NCBI RefSeq assembly: GCF_900089755.1 | Contig: NZ_FLOC01000007.1 | Span: 1 to 64,000, forward strand | Length of the DNA stretch: 64,000 nucleotides | Source: Marinomonas aquimarina | GTDB taxonomy: Bacteria; Pseudomonadota; Gammaproteobacteria; Pseudomonadales; Marinomonadaceae | Reading direction: 5' to 3' | In this document: piece by piece, positions 15,345-23,880 of the stretch | Layout of the letters: every line of letters begins with the position of its first letter | Position numbering within the stretch: the first letter of the stretch is position 1 | Position numbers and translations under genes: made by a program | The notes under the pieces: model-generated | What the model saw: only the letters and a program-made list of their open reading frames with translations | The model's database searches: none | What the model was told of the DNA's origin: nothing

Positions 15345-17375
15345 ATGACACAATCCGTATGGGACGCTACGACATTGCCAGAATTTTCCAAGGTCGAGCC
15401 GAACAACATCGTTGCCGACTTGGAAGCATTACTTGAGAAGAACCGTGCCGACATCGCCGCCGTGGTTGAAAAGAACGCTGAGCCAACTTGGGCGAGTCTC
15501 GTAACGCCATTGGATGAAATTCATGATCGCCTAGGCCATTTTTGGTCGCCGATCAGTCACTTAAACTCGGTGCAAAATACGCCAGAGATCCGTGAAGCCT
15601 ACAATGGCAGTTTGCCAAAGCTAAGCGACTACTACACGGAACTGGGCCAAAACAAAGCCTTGTATGAAGCCTACAAAGCTCTAGCGGAAAGCGATGAAGC
15701 GCAATCTCTGACGCCTGCGCAAACGGAAGCGCTGACGCAAACCATCCGTGATTTCGAACTGTCTGGTGTTGGCCTAGAAGGCGAAGCGAAAAAACGCTAC
15801 GGCGAAATCAGCTCACGCTTGTCAGAACTAAGTAGCCAGTTTGGTGAAAACGTACTGGATTCTACCCGTGCTTGGAGCAAGCTAATCACTGAAGAAGCAG
15901 AGCTTGCTGGTTTGCCTGAGTCGGCCTTGGCACAAGCGAAACAAATGGCCGAAGCGAAGGAGCAGGAAGGTTGGTTGTTTACGCTAGATATCCCATCGTA
16001 CCTGCCAGTGATGAGCTATGCCGACAGCCAAGAACTGCGCAAAGAGATGTACACCGCCTACGCCACGCGCGCGTCTGAACTCAGCAGCGAAGGCAAGTTC
16101 GACAACGCACCACTGATTGATGAAATTCTCGCGCTGCGTCATGAAATGGCACAGATCCTAGGTTTTGAAGACTACGCAGAATTGTCGGTGGCAACCAAAA
16201 TGGCTGAAAGTGGTCAGCAAGTGGTGGACTTCTTGAATGATCTTGCCGTGAAGTCTAAGCCTTCTGCGGAAAGTGACTTGGCCGATCTGAAAGCCTTCGC
16301 CAAAGAAGAGCATGGAGTGGAAGAGCTAAACTCTTGGGATGTGGGCTACTACGCTGAGAAACTGCGCGAGAAGAAATACGCCATCTCACAAGAAGTGCTG
16401 CGCCCTTACTTCCCGATCAACAAGGTATTATCAGGCTTGTTCTACACTGCGCAGACGCTGTTTGGTGTGGATATCTGTGAAGAGTCAGGCTTCGATACTT
16501 ATCACAAAGACGTTCAGCTATTTACCATCTCGAAAAATGGCGAAGATATCGCGCGTTTCTTCCTTGACCCTTACGCTCGTGAAGGCAAACGTGGTGGCGC
16601 GTGGATGGACGAATGCCGTGTCCGTCGTCGCTTAGACGATGGCCGTCTGCAACTGCCTGTGGCGTACCTTGTTTGTAACTTCACTCAGCCAATCGGTGAT
16701 AAGCCTGCGCTTTTGACCCACGATGAAGTGACAACACTGTTCCACGAATTCGGTCACGGCCTGCACCATATGCTAACGCAGGTTGAAGTGTCGTCTGTGT
16801 CAGGTATCAACGGTGTTGCTTGGGATGCAGTCGAGTTACCAAGTCAGTTTATGGAAAACTGGTGTTGGGAACCTGAAGCCCTAGCGCATATCGCTGGTCA
16901 TTTTGAAACCGGTGAGCCACTGCCACAAGATCTATTAGACAAGATGCTCGCGGCGAAGAACTTCCAGTCGGGGATGCAGATGGTGCGTCAGTTGGAATTC
17001 TCTCTATTCGACTTCCGCTTACACCGTGAATATAAAGACGGCATCAAGGCACAAGACGTATTAGACGAAGTGCGTAGCCAAGTGGCTGTGACCGTACCGC
17101 CTGCGTTTAACCGTTTCCAAAATAGCTTCTCGCATATTTTCGCTGGGGGTTACGCTGCGGGTTATTACAGCTACAAATGGGCGGAAGTGCTATCTGCGGA
17201 TGCCTTCTCTAAATTCGAGGAAGATGGCATTTTCAACACTGAAACCGGTGCCCACTTCCGTGATACCATATTAGCAAATGGCGGATCACGCCCAGCGGCC
17301 GAGCTATTTGAAGCTTTCCGTGGCCGTGAGCCAAGTGTCGATGCGTTATTACGCCATAGTGGCATTGCGGCTTAA
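15345..17375 (+). CDS. prlC: oligopeptidase A (M3 metallopeptidase)
   Basis: A 676-residue zinc metallopeptidase of family M3, cytoplasmic, degrading short peptides and signal-peptide remnants. The active-site helix HEFGHGLHHML (HExxH variant HEFGH) is near residue 467, with the third zinc ligand Glu in the downstream GINGVAWDAVELPSQFMENW segment. Length matches E. coli PrlC (680). AAGGA lies nine bases before the ATG. The YheV-like zinc-ribbon gene downstream is a common neighbour of prlC. Confidence 0.96.
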   Translation: MTQSVWDATTLPEFSKVEPNNIVADLEALLEKNRADIAAVVEKNAEPTWASLVTPLDEIHDRLGHFWSPISHLNSVQNTPEIREAYNGSLPKLSDYYTELGQNKALYEAYKALAESDEAQSLTPAQTEALTQTIRDFELSGVGLEGEAKKRYGEISSRLSELSSQFGENVLDSTRAWSKLITEEAELAGLPESALAQAKQMAEAKEQEGWLFTLDIPSYLPVMSYADSQELRKEMYTAYATRASELSSEGKFDNAPLIDEILALRHEMAQILGFEDYAELSVATKMAESGQQVVDFLNDLAVKSKPSAESDLADLKAFAKEEHGVEELNSWDVGYYAEKLREKKYAISQEVLRPYFPINKVLSGLFYTAQTLFGVDICEESGFDTYHKDVQLFTISKNGEDIARFFLDPYAREGKRGGAWMDECRVRRRLDDGRLQLPVAYLVCNFTQPIGDKPALLTHDEVTTLFHEFGHGLHHMLTQVEVSSVSGINGVAWDAVELPSQFMENWCWEPEALAHIAGHFETGEPLPQDLLDKMLAAKNFQSGMQMVRQLEFSLFDFRLHREYKDGIKAQDVLDEVRSQVAVTVPPAFNRFQNSFSHIFAGGYAAGYYSYKWAEVLSADAFSKFEEDGIFNTETGAHFRDTILANGGSRPAAELFEAFRGREPSVDALLRHSGIAA

Positions 17376-17410
17376 ATTCTAAGGCTGCTGGTTTCTGGGC
17401 GTGCTCTTGA

Positions 17411-17504
17411 GCTGATATTACTCAACACCGACCGTGGGGGATCCCTGCCCCACGGTCGGTCGACGCCATCCATGGTGTCTGCTTTTGAGTAATAACAGAT
17501 CAGC
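17411..17504. repeat. compound hairpin unit 1
   Basis: An outer stem (GCTGATATTACTCAA at 17411-17425 against TTGAGTAAT at 17485-17493 and ATCAGC at 17499-17504) encloses two hairpins. Hairpin A has a 12-bp stem CCGACCGTGGGG / CCCCACGGTCGG with loop GATCCCTG (17428-17459). Hairpin B is GACGCCA / TGGTGTC with loop TCCA (17462-17479). It folds as a three-way junction. Confidence 0.7.
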
Positions 17505-17518
17505 AAAGGCTTATTGCT

Positions 17519-17603
17519 CCAGACCCTTTTGCCTCAACGAAGGTGCATCCCTGCACCTAACGTTTCGTGCGTCCATCCATGGACGCGGTCAAAAGGGATC
17601 TGG
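17519..17603. repeat. compound hairpin unit 2
   Basis: The outer arms are CCAGACCCTTTTG (17519-17531) and CAAAAGGGATCTGG (17590-17603). Hairpin A inside is AGGTGCA / TGCACCT with loop TCCC (17541-17558). Hairpin B is GCGTCCA / TGGACGC with loop TCCA (17569-17586). The layout and loop sequences repeat those of unit 1 while the stems differ completely. Confidence 0.7.
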
Positions 17604-17651
17604 ATCAACTCGCTAGTGCGTTCGCAGAGAATACTAAGGTCTGATTAGGCG

Positions 17652-17745
17652 TCACTTGTGTTCCTTTTCAACAGCCACCAAGGAAGGTGGCGCGAGTGCT
17701 TTGGCGCAGGGATGCGCCACGGCCGAGTGAAAAGGAACCAAGTGA
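17652..17745. repeat. compound hairpin unit 3 (reverse orientation)
   Basis: The outer arms are TCACTTGTGTTCCTTTTCA (17652-17670) and TGAAAAGGAACCAAGTGA (17728-17745). Inside are GCCACC / GGTGGC with loop AAGGAA (17674-17691) and TGGCGCA / TGCGCCA with loop GGGA (17702-17719). Read on the minus strand, the order becomes TCCC-loop hairpin first and the TTCCTT-loop hairpin second, so this unit is inverted relative to units 1 and 2. The intergenic stretch 17376-17805 holds nothing else I can name. Confidence 0.7.
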
Positions 17746-17805
17746 AAGCCAAGCCATAGACAGTAATCGACAAGTAATCATTGTTCGAGCAGATTTGAGG
17801 TGTAT

Positions 17806-18066
17806 ATGACAACCAAACGCTTTATCGCGGGGGCAGTATGCCCGCGTTGTAACGAGATGGACAAAATCCGTGCATGGCGCGATGACGAGGCTGAGAAACA
17901 GTACCGCGAGTGTGTGGCCTGTGGTTACGAAGATGAGCAGTCAACGGTGGTGCAAGCGCAACCACAAGAAATCGCGACCCGAGTGAACCAGCCCCACTCG
18001 TCTGCTCCAGAAGGGGATACGGCCGTGATTAACTTCGTACCGAACCCTGGCACGACGAAGCTCTGA
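17806..18066 (+). CDS. YheV-like putative zinc-ribbon protein
   Basis: An 86-residue protein with two CxxC-type knuckles: VCPRCNEMDKI near the N-terminus and ECVACGYEDEQ about 20 residues later, which together form a zinc ribbon. This pattern and the position after prlC match the YheV family, whose function is unknown; this one is longer at the C-terminus than the 66-residue E. coli protein. GAGG lies five bases before the ATG at 17806; two upstream in-frame codons (GTG TAT) overlap the ribosome binding site. Confidence 0.82.
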   Translation: MTTKRFIAGAVCPRCNEMDKIRAWRDDEAEKQYRECVACGYEDEQSTVVQAQPQEIATRVNQPHSSAPEGDTAVINFVPNPGTTKL

Positions 18067-18086
18067 TATATTTGGCAATGACTACG

Positions 18087-18617
18087 CTAGTTTGCGTAGC
18101 CACTGCCGATGGCACTGAAGGGCATTTCTAAACCCAGTTCGGGCACTTGTAGACTGACCCAGGCGGGGAAGGTGTTACTGTTGGGGCCTGGGAAAACGCT
18201 GTACTCATTTTTCCATGGGTAGTTCTGCACCGCTTGATTGATCTTAGGAATCAACTGCGCCGCTTGCTCGCCCTTAAGGGATAAGATTTTCTCTGGCTTG
18301 GCACCGTACCAGTAGCGATCAGGTGTTTCGGTGTGATAGCTGTACAAGGCAGGTTGACCTCGTTCGACACGCCAGCCAACGACTTCATGGACTTTATATT
18401 CTGATGCACCAGCTTCTTTGGTAGCGATCCAGGTGTGAATGGCAAACCAGCCACGCCAGCTGAAGGCATCGGCACCATAGACCTCGATCACCGCCTCTTG
18501 CTCCTGTTGCGGATCGGGGGCAATGCCAGCAGGCTCTCGGCTGGCGGTACGCCAATCGGCATTAGAGCAGGCACTGACGAGTGTGGCTAAGGCTACAATG
18601 GTTAGACTCTTGTTCAT
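18087..18617 (-). CDS. DUF3750 lipoprotein
   Basis: A 176-residue protein with a lipoprotein signal (LATLVSAC, lipobox Cys17). The body contains FSWRGWFAIHTWIATKEAGASEYKVHEVVGWR and the later PGPNSNTFPAWVS, which are the conserved blocks of DUF3750; the His, Asn-Ser-Asn and Trp pattern suggests an enzyme, but no activity is known to me. AAGGAG lies six bases before the ATG. It is convergent with the zinc-ribbon gene, 20 bp apart. Confidence 0.82.
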   Translation of the reverse strand: MNKSLTIVALATLVSACSNADWRTASREPAGIAPDPQQEQEAVIEVYGADAFSWRGWFAIHTWIATKEAGASEYKVHEVVGWRVERGQPALYSYHTETPDRYWYGAKPEKILSLKGEQAAQLIPKINQAVQNYPWKNEYSVFPGPNSNTFPAWVSLQVPELGLEMPFSAIGSGYAN

Positions 18618-18714
18618 GGTTATCTCCTTGTCATCTATTCAGTTTGACAAAAAAAGGGCGCAATACGCGCCCCTTTAGGTAGAGTTCCAGAATTAATTCA
18701 TAATCTTTGTCGTG

Positions 18715-20625
18715 TTAGCCAAGGTGTTGCATCAGCTCATGCTCTGGCACGGGTGGCAGGAACAGGTAGCCCTGTAAGTATTCAATGCCCATATTGGTTA
18801 ACAAACGGCGCTGCTCTTCGGTTTCCACCCCTTCGGCCACCACCTTGTAATCAAACGCGCTGGCGATTTGCGAAACGGCTTCAACGATCGCACGGCCACC
18901 GGTATCCATGGTCCAGATAAAGGAGCGGTCAATTTTGACGAAATCCACATCAAACTCCTGCATCACTGAGAGCGACGAATAGCCGGTACCGAAATCGTCA
19001 ATTGATACCTGTACCCCAAGGCTTTTTAGTCGATTGATGTTGTTGATCAAGCGATGTTTGTCGTGCGCGAATAGAGATTCGGTGATTTCTAAGTCCAAGC
19101 AATGGGCGGGGAAGTCCGTACGCTTGAGCGTCGCCGCGACTTCTTCTGGGAAATCATCGTCTAGCAACTGTTGAATCGAGACGTTGACACTCACACCAAG
19201 GCCCTCATGATGAGCCTGCATACGCTTGCCAGCGAGGCAGGCTTCCCCGAGTACCCACAAACCAATGGCACGAATAAAGCCGTATTGTTCGGCGATGCCG
19301 ATGAACTCATCTGGCGGAATCATTTCATTGTCTAAACGCCAGCGCAGCAGCGCTTCCACTGAATCAATGCGTCCCGTTTCTGTGGCGATGATAGGTTGAT
19401 AGACCAAGAACAGCTCATGGCGATGAATGGCGTTTTCCAGATGGTCACGCAAACGGATTTCACGTAACAAGTGCTCCCGAAGCGATTCATCAAAGATCCC
19501 AACCTGACCTTTTTTCGAACGTTTTTGGTTGTACATGGCCATGTCGGCACGCTGAATCAAACGCTCATGCTGTGTGCCATGCTGCGGGTAATAGGAGATA
19601 CCGACTGTGGCACCGAGGGACAACTTAGAGCCATCGATTACATAAGGAATAGAAATCAGATCAATGATTTCTTGGGCGTCTTCGAGCAACTGATCGTGTT
19701 GTTCCACCGTTAACAGGAATTCATCACCGCCCCAACGGCATAGCAGATCGGACGGCTCGATGTTCTGTTGAATGCGCTTGCTGACCTCGCGGATCACTTG
19801 ATCTCCAGTCTCGTGCCCAAGAGAGTCATTAATGGTTTTAAAGCCGTCTAGGTCGATAAACAGTACCGCCAGCTTGGCGTTAGGCTGCGTTTGTAGACGG
19901 TACTCGAGCTTTTCGGAAAACGCTTTGCGGTTAAAAAGACCGGTTAGTGGGTCGATATTCGATAACGAATAGATTTCTTGAGTACGCTTAGCGACCTCTT
20001 GCTCCATATGGGACAAAAGGTGGTCATTCTGGTGCTTTAAGTGAATCGAGCGTGCGGTATAGCGCGCCGCTTTGCTCGCTCCGGTGACCATCACGAAGAC
20101 AAAGGCAATCGTCAGGTAGCCCAGCGTGTCGTAATTCTCGATAGGGGACAGCATGAGGGCGATGGCCAGTGGAAGAGATAGCAAGGCGCAATACACCATC
20201 GACATTTTTCGAGACGCAGATAAGAAGGTCACCGAACCACCGGAAAACGCGGCAATGATAATACAGGTGATGGCCAGCTCAGCCCAATCCTGATGGTACA
20301 CCACCATAACGGAATACAGGCTCCATAAGGCTGCAGTGAGCAGGGCGCCGCCGGTAAAACGTGTTAAAGCGCGTTGGAAGCTGAAACTTTCCTTATGGCG
20401 CGAGCGAATGAAGAAATAGCCAAGGTCAAGAAAACGCAGCAGCAGGACTAGGTTGAGTACCCCCCACCAGAGCATTTGTGAGACACGTTGTGCGCCGTCA
20501 TGGGGAAAGGTAAGGACCAGCACGGTGGAAGTGATAAACGTGATGAACAGCCCCATCCCTACGTTGCTGTAGAGTAGGTAAACGGCGTCTTTTTGTTCCA
20601 CTTTCGATAATTCTGTTGGGAGCAT
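18715..20625 (-). CDS. membrane GGDEF-EAL c-di-GMP signalling protein
   Basis: A 636-residue protein. The N-terminal 190 residues form about six membrane helices with a short linker. The GGDEF domain starts at NIDPLTGLFNRKAF (near 222) and has an intact RWGGDEF site near 295, so cyclase activity is possible. The EAL domain has VEALLRW (near 422), EITES, IDDFGTGYSSL and DFVKIDRSFI, all needed for phosphodiesterase activity, so both halves look competent. The sensory membrane part is not a family I can name surely. The ribosome binding site is weak. It is transcribed alone. Confidence 0.93.
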   Translation of the reverse strand: MLPTELSKVEQKDAVYLLYSNVGMGLFITFITSTVLVLTFPHDGAQRVSQMLWWGVLNLVLLLRFLDLGYFFIRSRHKESFSFQRALTRFTGGALLTAALWSLYSVMVVYHQDWAELAITCIIIAAFSGGSVTFLSASRKMSMVYCALLSLPLAIALMLSPIENYDTLGYLTIAFVFVMVTGASKAARYTARSIHLKHQNDHLLSHMEQEVAKRTQEIYSLSNIDPLTGLFNRKAFSEKLEYRLQTQPNAKLAVLFIDLDGFKTINDSLGHETGDQVIREVSKRIQQNIEPSDLLCRWGGDEFLLTVEQHDQLLEDAQEIIDLISIPYVIDGSKLSLGATVGISYYPQHGTQHERLIQRADMAMYNQKRSKKGQVGIFDESLREHLLREIRLRDHLENAIHRHELFLVYQPIIATETGRIDSVEALLRWRLDNEMIPPDEFIGIAEQYGFIRAIGLWVLGEACLAGKRMQAHHEGLGVSVNVSIQQLLDDDFPEEVAATLKRTDFPAHCLDLEITESLFAHDKHRLINNINRLKSLGVQVSIDDFGTGYSSLSVMQEFDVDFVKIDRSFIWTMDTGGRAIVEAVSQIASAFDYKVVAEGVETEEQRRLLTNMGIEYLQGYLFLPPVPEHELMQHLG

Positions 20626-20986
20626 AGGGGTCGTATTTTATCTCTATAAAATGCACTAAGCAGCGCATCGGCGTCAGTCCATGATCGGAGCGTTACCTAA
20701 CTAGGTTGGTTGCTCCATCGAAAGCACACTATTTAAGATAGCATTTAATTATATCTAAGTTGTCGAATGTGAACGGCAATTCTTTAAGTTTGTTTACTTC
20801 GGTTGTGTTCATCATGTTGTTTTAGATAGCTTTTACTGTCTGAAAATCCCTACTCGGATTTTGGTTACAACCTTACATATATCTATTTGCCGAGTCGAGG
20901 AAAGTGTTTTTCTTGCTGACGTAAGTCGAGAGACAGGTTTATACTGAAATCATCGTATGCAGTAACAACAATAAAAGGATGGCCTT
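20626..20986. other. divergent intergenic region between GGDEF-EAL gene and gcvR-like gene
   Basis: A 361-bp AT-rich stretch holding the promoters of two divergent genes. I see an inverted repeat ACTCGG (20852-20857) / CCGAGT (20890-20895) and a plausible -10 box TATACT at 20940-20945, about 41 bases before the gcvR-like ATG, with a poor -35. No open reading frame or RNA gene could be supported. Confidence 0.4.
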
Positions 20987-21493
20987 ATGACACAGCACTT
21001 AGTGTTAACGGTAATTGGTGATGATCGACCAGGATTGGTAGAAGCTTTATCTCATATTGTGGCCGAGCATCATGGTAACTGGAGCGAGAGCCGCATGGCC
21101 CATCTGGCCGATAAATTTGCCGGTATCGTGACCGTTGAAGTTCCAAAAGAAAATGAAACATCGCTGATTAAAGCGCTACAGGATCTGTCTACTGTCGGCT
21201 TAAAGGTGTCGGTAGAAGTGGCGAATACACGCACGGCATCAGGTGAGTTAGTGGTGCTATCTGTGATGGGCAATGATCGCACCGGCATTATCCGTGAAGT
21301 GTCGAAAACACTGAGTGTGTTGGGCGCCAATGTGATCGACCTGAACAGTTACTGCGAGCCGGCACCGATGAGCTCTGAAATGTTATTCAAAGCAGAATTG
21401 GAAGTCTTATTGCCGACTGGCTGTTCCGTGGAAACTTTGGAAAAAGCAGTCGAGTCCATCAGCAGTGATTTGGTGGTTGAACTGGCTGATTAG
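20987..21493 (+). CDS. gcvR: GcvR-like double ACT domain protein
   Basis: A 168-residue protein made of two ACT domains: TVIGDDRPGLVEALSHIVAEHHGNWSESRM (residues about 5-75) and LSVMGNDRTGIIREVSKTLSVLGANVIDL (about 87-165). This matches GcvR, which with GcvA represses the glycine cleavage operon in enterobacteria. In non-enteric species the partner is often missing, so the precise role is not certain. GG and AAAGG lie before the ATG. It stands alone between divergent and downstream genes. Confidence 0.82.
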   Translation: MTQHLVLTVIGDDRPGLVEALSHIVAEHHGNWSESRMAHLADKFAGIVTVEVPKENETSLIKALQDLSTVGLKVSVEVANTRTASGELVVLSVMGNDRTGIIREVSKTLSVLGANVIDLNSYCEPAPMSSEMLFKAELEVLLPTGCSVETLEKAVESISSDLVVELAD

Positions 21494-21620
21494 CGGTTAA
21501 TAAGTACCGAAATAAGTATTTTCGCTGCTTTTCGGGGAAACATTGTGTTCTTCATTGCAGCTTTCTCAGAACCTGTTTCAATAGTATGCCCCACTATTGA
21601 AACAGGACCTTCCTAGCGAA

Positions 21621-22877
21621 ATGCAATTACCTGCCACCTTCCGCGCCTTATCCAATGCCAACTTCCGTCTCTGGGTCTTCGCGGCTTTTGTCTCCAATAT
21701 CGGGACTTGGCTACAACGTACCGCGCAAGATTGGATCGTTATTTCCGAATTGTCGGATCACAATGCAGCGGCTGTTGGGGTGGTGGTGTTCCTACAATTT
21801 ATTCCGCAAATTCTATTATTGCCCATCACCGGTTGGGCCGCTGATCGCATTGATCGACGCAAGCTGTTATTGGGGACGCAAATCGCGATGGCGTTGCTGG
21901 CATTCGTCTTAGGTGTGTTGGCCATCACCGAAGTGATTGTGCTGTGGCATGTGTATGCCTGTGCGCTTGGCTTAGGTATCGTGGCGGCGTTTGATGCCCC
22001 CGCACGTCACGCCTTTGTCTCGGATGTGGTGAGCGAAAAAGAGGTGCCGAACGCGGTGTCTTTGAACTCGATGTCGTTTCACTCTGCACGCTTGATTGGT
22101 CCCGCCATTGCCGGGATTTTGATTGCCGTGGTCGGTGCTGGTTGGGTGTTCATTTTAAATGTGGTGACCTTTGGTCCCTTGTTAGTGGCCTTGTACCTAT
22201 TGGGTAAGCGCACCTTGATCGGGCAACAAGGCAAAGCCGAGAACAGTCAAAGTACGGGCTTTTTACAGGGCTTTCGCTACTTAAACGAGCACCGTGAAAT
22301 GATTGTCGTGCTCGCGATGGTGGCGATGATCACCGCGTTGATTATGAATTTCCCAGTGTACTTATCAGCCATGACGGTTCAGGTCTTTGCAGGGCATGCA
22401 GGGCAGTATGGTTTGTTAATTTCTATGATGGCGATTGGCTCCATTGCAGGGGCGTTGACGACCGCCAGTCGTAAACAGCCTACCTTTGGCTTTCTGGTAT
22501 GCTTACCCGCCGGAGTGGCCATCAGCAGTACCTTGTTGGCTTTAGCGCCGAGCTTCTTCACCTTTGCTCTGATGATGATTGTATTAGGGTTCTCAATGCA
22601 GTTGCTGACGATCTCGTCGTTTACCTTTATTCAGCTTTCAACGGTACGTGCTTACCGTGGTCGCGTGATGGCCATTGCTTTGGCCACCATGCTCGGCAGT
22701 ACTGCTTTGGGCGCACCCTTGGTGGGCTGGATCGCCGATACGTTTGGTGCCCGCTGGTCAATTGGTATCGGGGGACTGTCAGCCTTGTGCGCGTTTATTT
22801 TGGGGATCACCTTCTACCGTCGCTATTACCTAGTGCAGCAGGCATCAAACACCACTGCAGAAAATGCGGAGCCTTAA
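21621..22877 (+). CDS. MFS transporter, EntS-like (MFS_3)
   Basis: A major facilitator superfamily exporter of about 418 residues with 12 hydrophobic helices. The N-terminus FRALSNANFRLWVFAAFVSNIGTWLQRTAQDWIV and the loop GWAADRIDRRKLLLG (motif A variant) place it in the MFS_3 group that includes EntS-like exporters. The substrate is unknown. An in-frame TTG start exists at 21597, but the ATG at 21621 gives the usual family N-terminus; neither has a strong ribosome binding site. It is convergent with the next gene, overlapping it by four bases. Confidence 0.85.
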   Translation: MQLPATFRALSNANFRLWVFAAFVSNIGTWLQRTAQDWIVISELSDHNAAAVGVVVFLQFIPQILLLPITGWAADRIDRRKLLLGTQIAMALLAFVLGVLAITEVIVLWHVYACALGLGIVAAFDAPARHAFVSDVVSEKEVPNAVSLNSMSFHSARLIGPAIAGILIAVVGAGWVFILNVVTFGPLLVALYLLGKRTLIGQQGKAENSQSTGFLQGFRYLNEHREMIVVLAMVAMITALIMNFPVYLSAMTVQVFAGHAGQYGLLISMMAIGSIAGALTTASRKQPTFGFLVCLPAGVAISSTLLALAPSFFTFALMMIVLGFSMQLLTISSFTFIQLSTVRAYRGRVMAIALATMLGSTALGAPLVGWIADTFGARWSIGIGGLSALCAFILGITFYRRYYLVQQASNTTAENAEP

Positions 22878-23398
22878 AAGGCTCCGTTATGCTCTTCAGG
22901 CACGGGCTCGCACTCAAGTTGTGCTGGGGCAAAGCCAAACCAACTCGACCAAGCCTTGCGTGGATGCAAGATAAAGCCCTCTGCCAAGGTGAGGCCTGAG
23001 CGAATTTGAATGTCCCCATGCTGAGTCATGTGACGGTCGGAGACATCGTAATCGGTACTGATGACCTTGCGACCAGCCTGTAAACGTTGTGATAGCTCCG
23101 CCTGATAAATGACCAATTCAATGGGCTGGCTGGCGCCAAAGCCAATGGTTTGGCCATTAAAGCCACCGGCGATCAATGGGACGGGGGCGACTTGGCAAAG
23201 CCTGCCTTGAGCGTTACGGGTGAGGTACACCCCTTCGCCCTTCAAACCATGCAAGAAGGGCAAATGGCCACTTTTAACAAAGCGTATCAAGACGATGCCT
23301 TGGGCATCCGCAGGGATTGCCGCGAGCGGTGACGCTGGACTGTGCGTGGCGAACAGTGCGCAAACGGTAGCGATCAGAACACTGATAAAGCATGGCAT
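22874..23398 (-). CDS. secreted protein of unknown function
   Basis: A 174-residue protein I do not recognise. A signal peptide ends near THSPASPLA. The mature part has IRFVKSGHLPFLHGLKGEGVYLTRNAQGR and IAGGFNGQTIGFG, mostly beta strands, and two Cys that could pair (RLCQV and ECEPV). The start at 23398 overlaps the stop of the DUF805 gene by one base; the longer in-frame start would lie inside that gene. Cotranscription with DUF805 is likely. Confidence 0.6.
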   Translation of the reverse strand: MPCFISVLIATVCALFATHSPASPLAAIPADAQGIVLIRFVKSGHLPFLHGLKGEGVYLTRNAQGRLCQVAPVPLIAGGFNGQTIGFGASQPIELVIYQAELSQRLQAGRKVISTDYDVSDRHMTQHGDIQIRSGLTLAEGFILHPRKAWSSWFGFAPAQLECEPVPEEHNGAF

Positions 23399-23742
23399 TA
23401 TAACACTCCTGTGTGAGTGGTCAGTTGAGCTCGAGGCTGGCTCGGCAAGCAAAGGAAGTAAAGCATGAGCAAGGGGCCGATAACGGGGATCAGTAGTACC
23501 AACCAGCTATAAAGGGGCAGTCCGGTATCGCGCAGGCGACGCGTCATCAGCGCGATGAGGGGAATGAGTGTGGCGATCGAATACAGGGCATCGAGCCAGC
23601 CAGGATGGTCGGTCGCTAGCTCAATGATAATAATCGCTACACTGATGATCAGGTTGATCAGCATAAACATCCAAAACGCCCGTCGGTGGGCGACATCACG
23701 AAAATCGGCGTAATGTTTCAAGGCATCGATATACCAATACAT
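23398..23742 (-). CDS. DUF805 family membrane protein
   Basis: A 114-residue membrane protein with about four helices. It begins WYIDALKHYADFRDVAHRRAFWMFMLINLII, the hallmark of DUF805 (YhaH family): aromatic N-terminus, F-x-G/D-R-A-R-R-x-F/Y-W-x-F. RRLRDTGLP in the middle is also a family signature. Function unknown. It is divergent from a membrane-bound AraC-type regulator with a 138-bp shared promoter region, which suggests the regulator controls it. Confidence 0.88.
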   Translation of the reverse strand: MYWYIDALKHYADFRDVAHRRAFWMFMLINLIISVAIIIIELATDHPGWLDALYSIATLIPLIALMTRRLRDTGLPLYSWLVLLIPVIGPLLMLYFLCLPSQPRAQLTTHTGVL

Positions 23743-23811
23743 AAGCAGTCTCCTGTGTTAAAAACAGAATCAAAGATGCGTCAAAGTCAGTGATGACGCG
23801 TCCTCGATCAG

Positions 23812-23845
23812 GATTTAGGACGTCTTGCTTTGCGACTTAGGACAT
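23812..23845. promoter_or_regulatory. direct repeat between DUF805 and AraC-type genes
   Basis: Two 12-bp direct repeats, GATTTAGGACGT (23812-23823) and GACTTAGGACAT (23834-23845), start 22 bp apart, two helical turns, the usual layout of AraC-family operators. A further inverted pair GCGTCA / TGACGC lies at 23778-23799. Assigning this to the adjacent regulator is inference. Confidence 0.5.
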
Positions 23846-23880
23846 ACTGAGAGCGAAACAGACTGAGTTAAGGAGAAACC

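Noticed and set aside
17411-17745. CRISPR array or attachment-site array
   Set aside because: There are no identical repeats with unique spacers; each unit has its own stems, so this is a structural, not a sequence, repeat. No cas or integrase gene is near.
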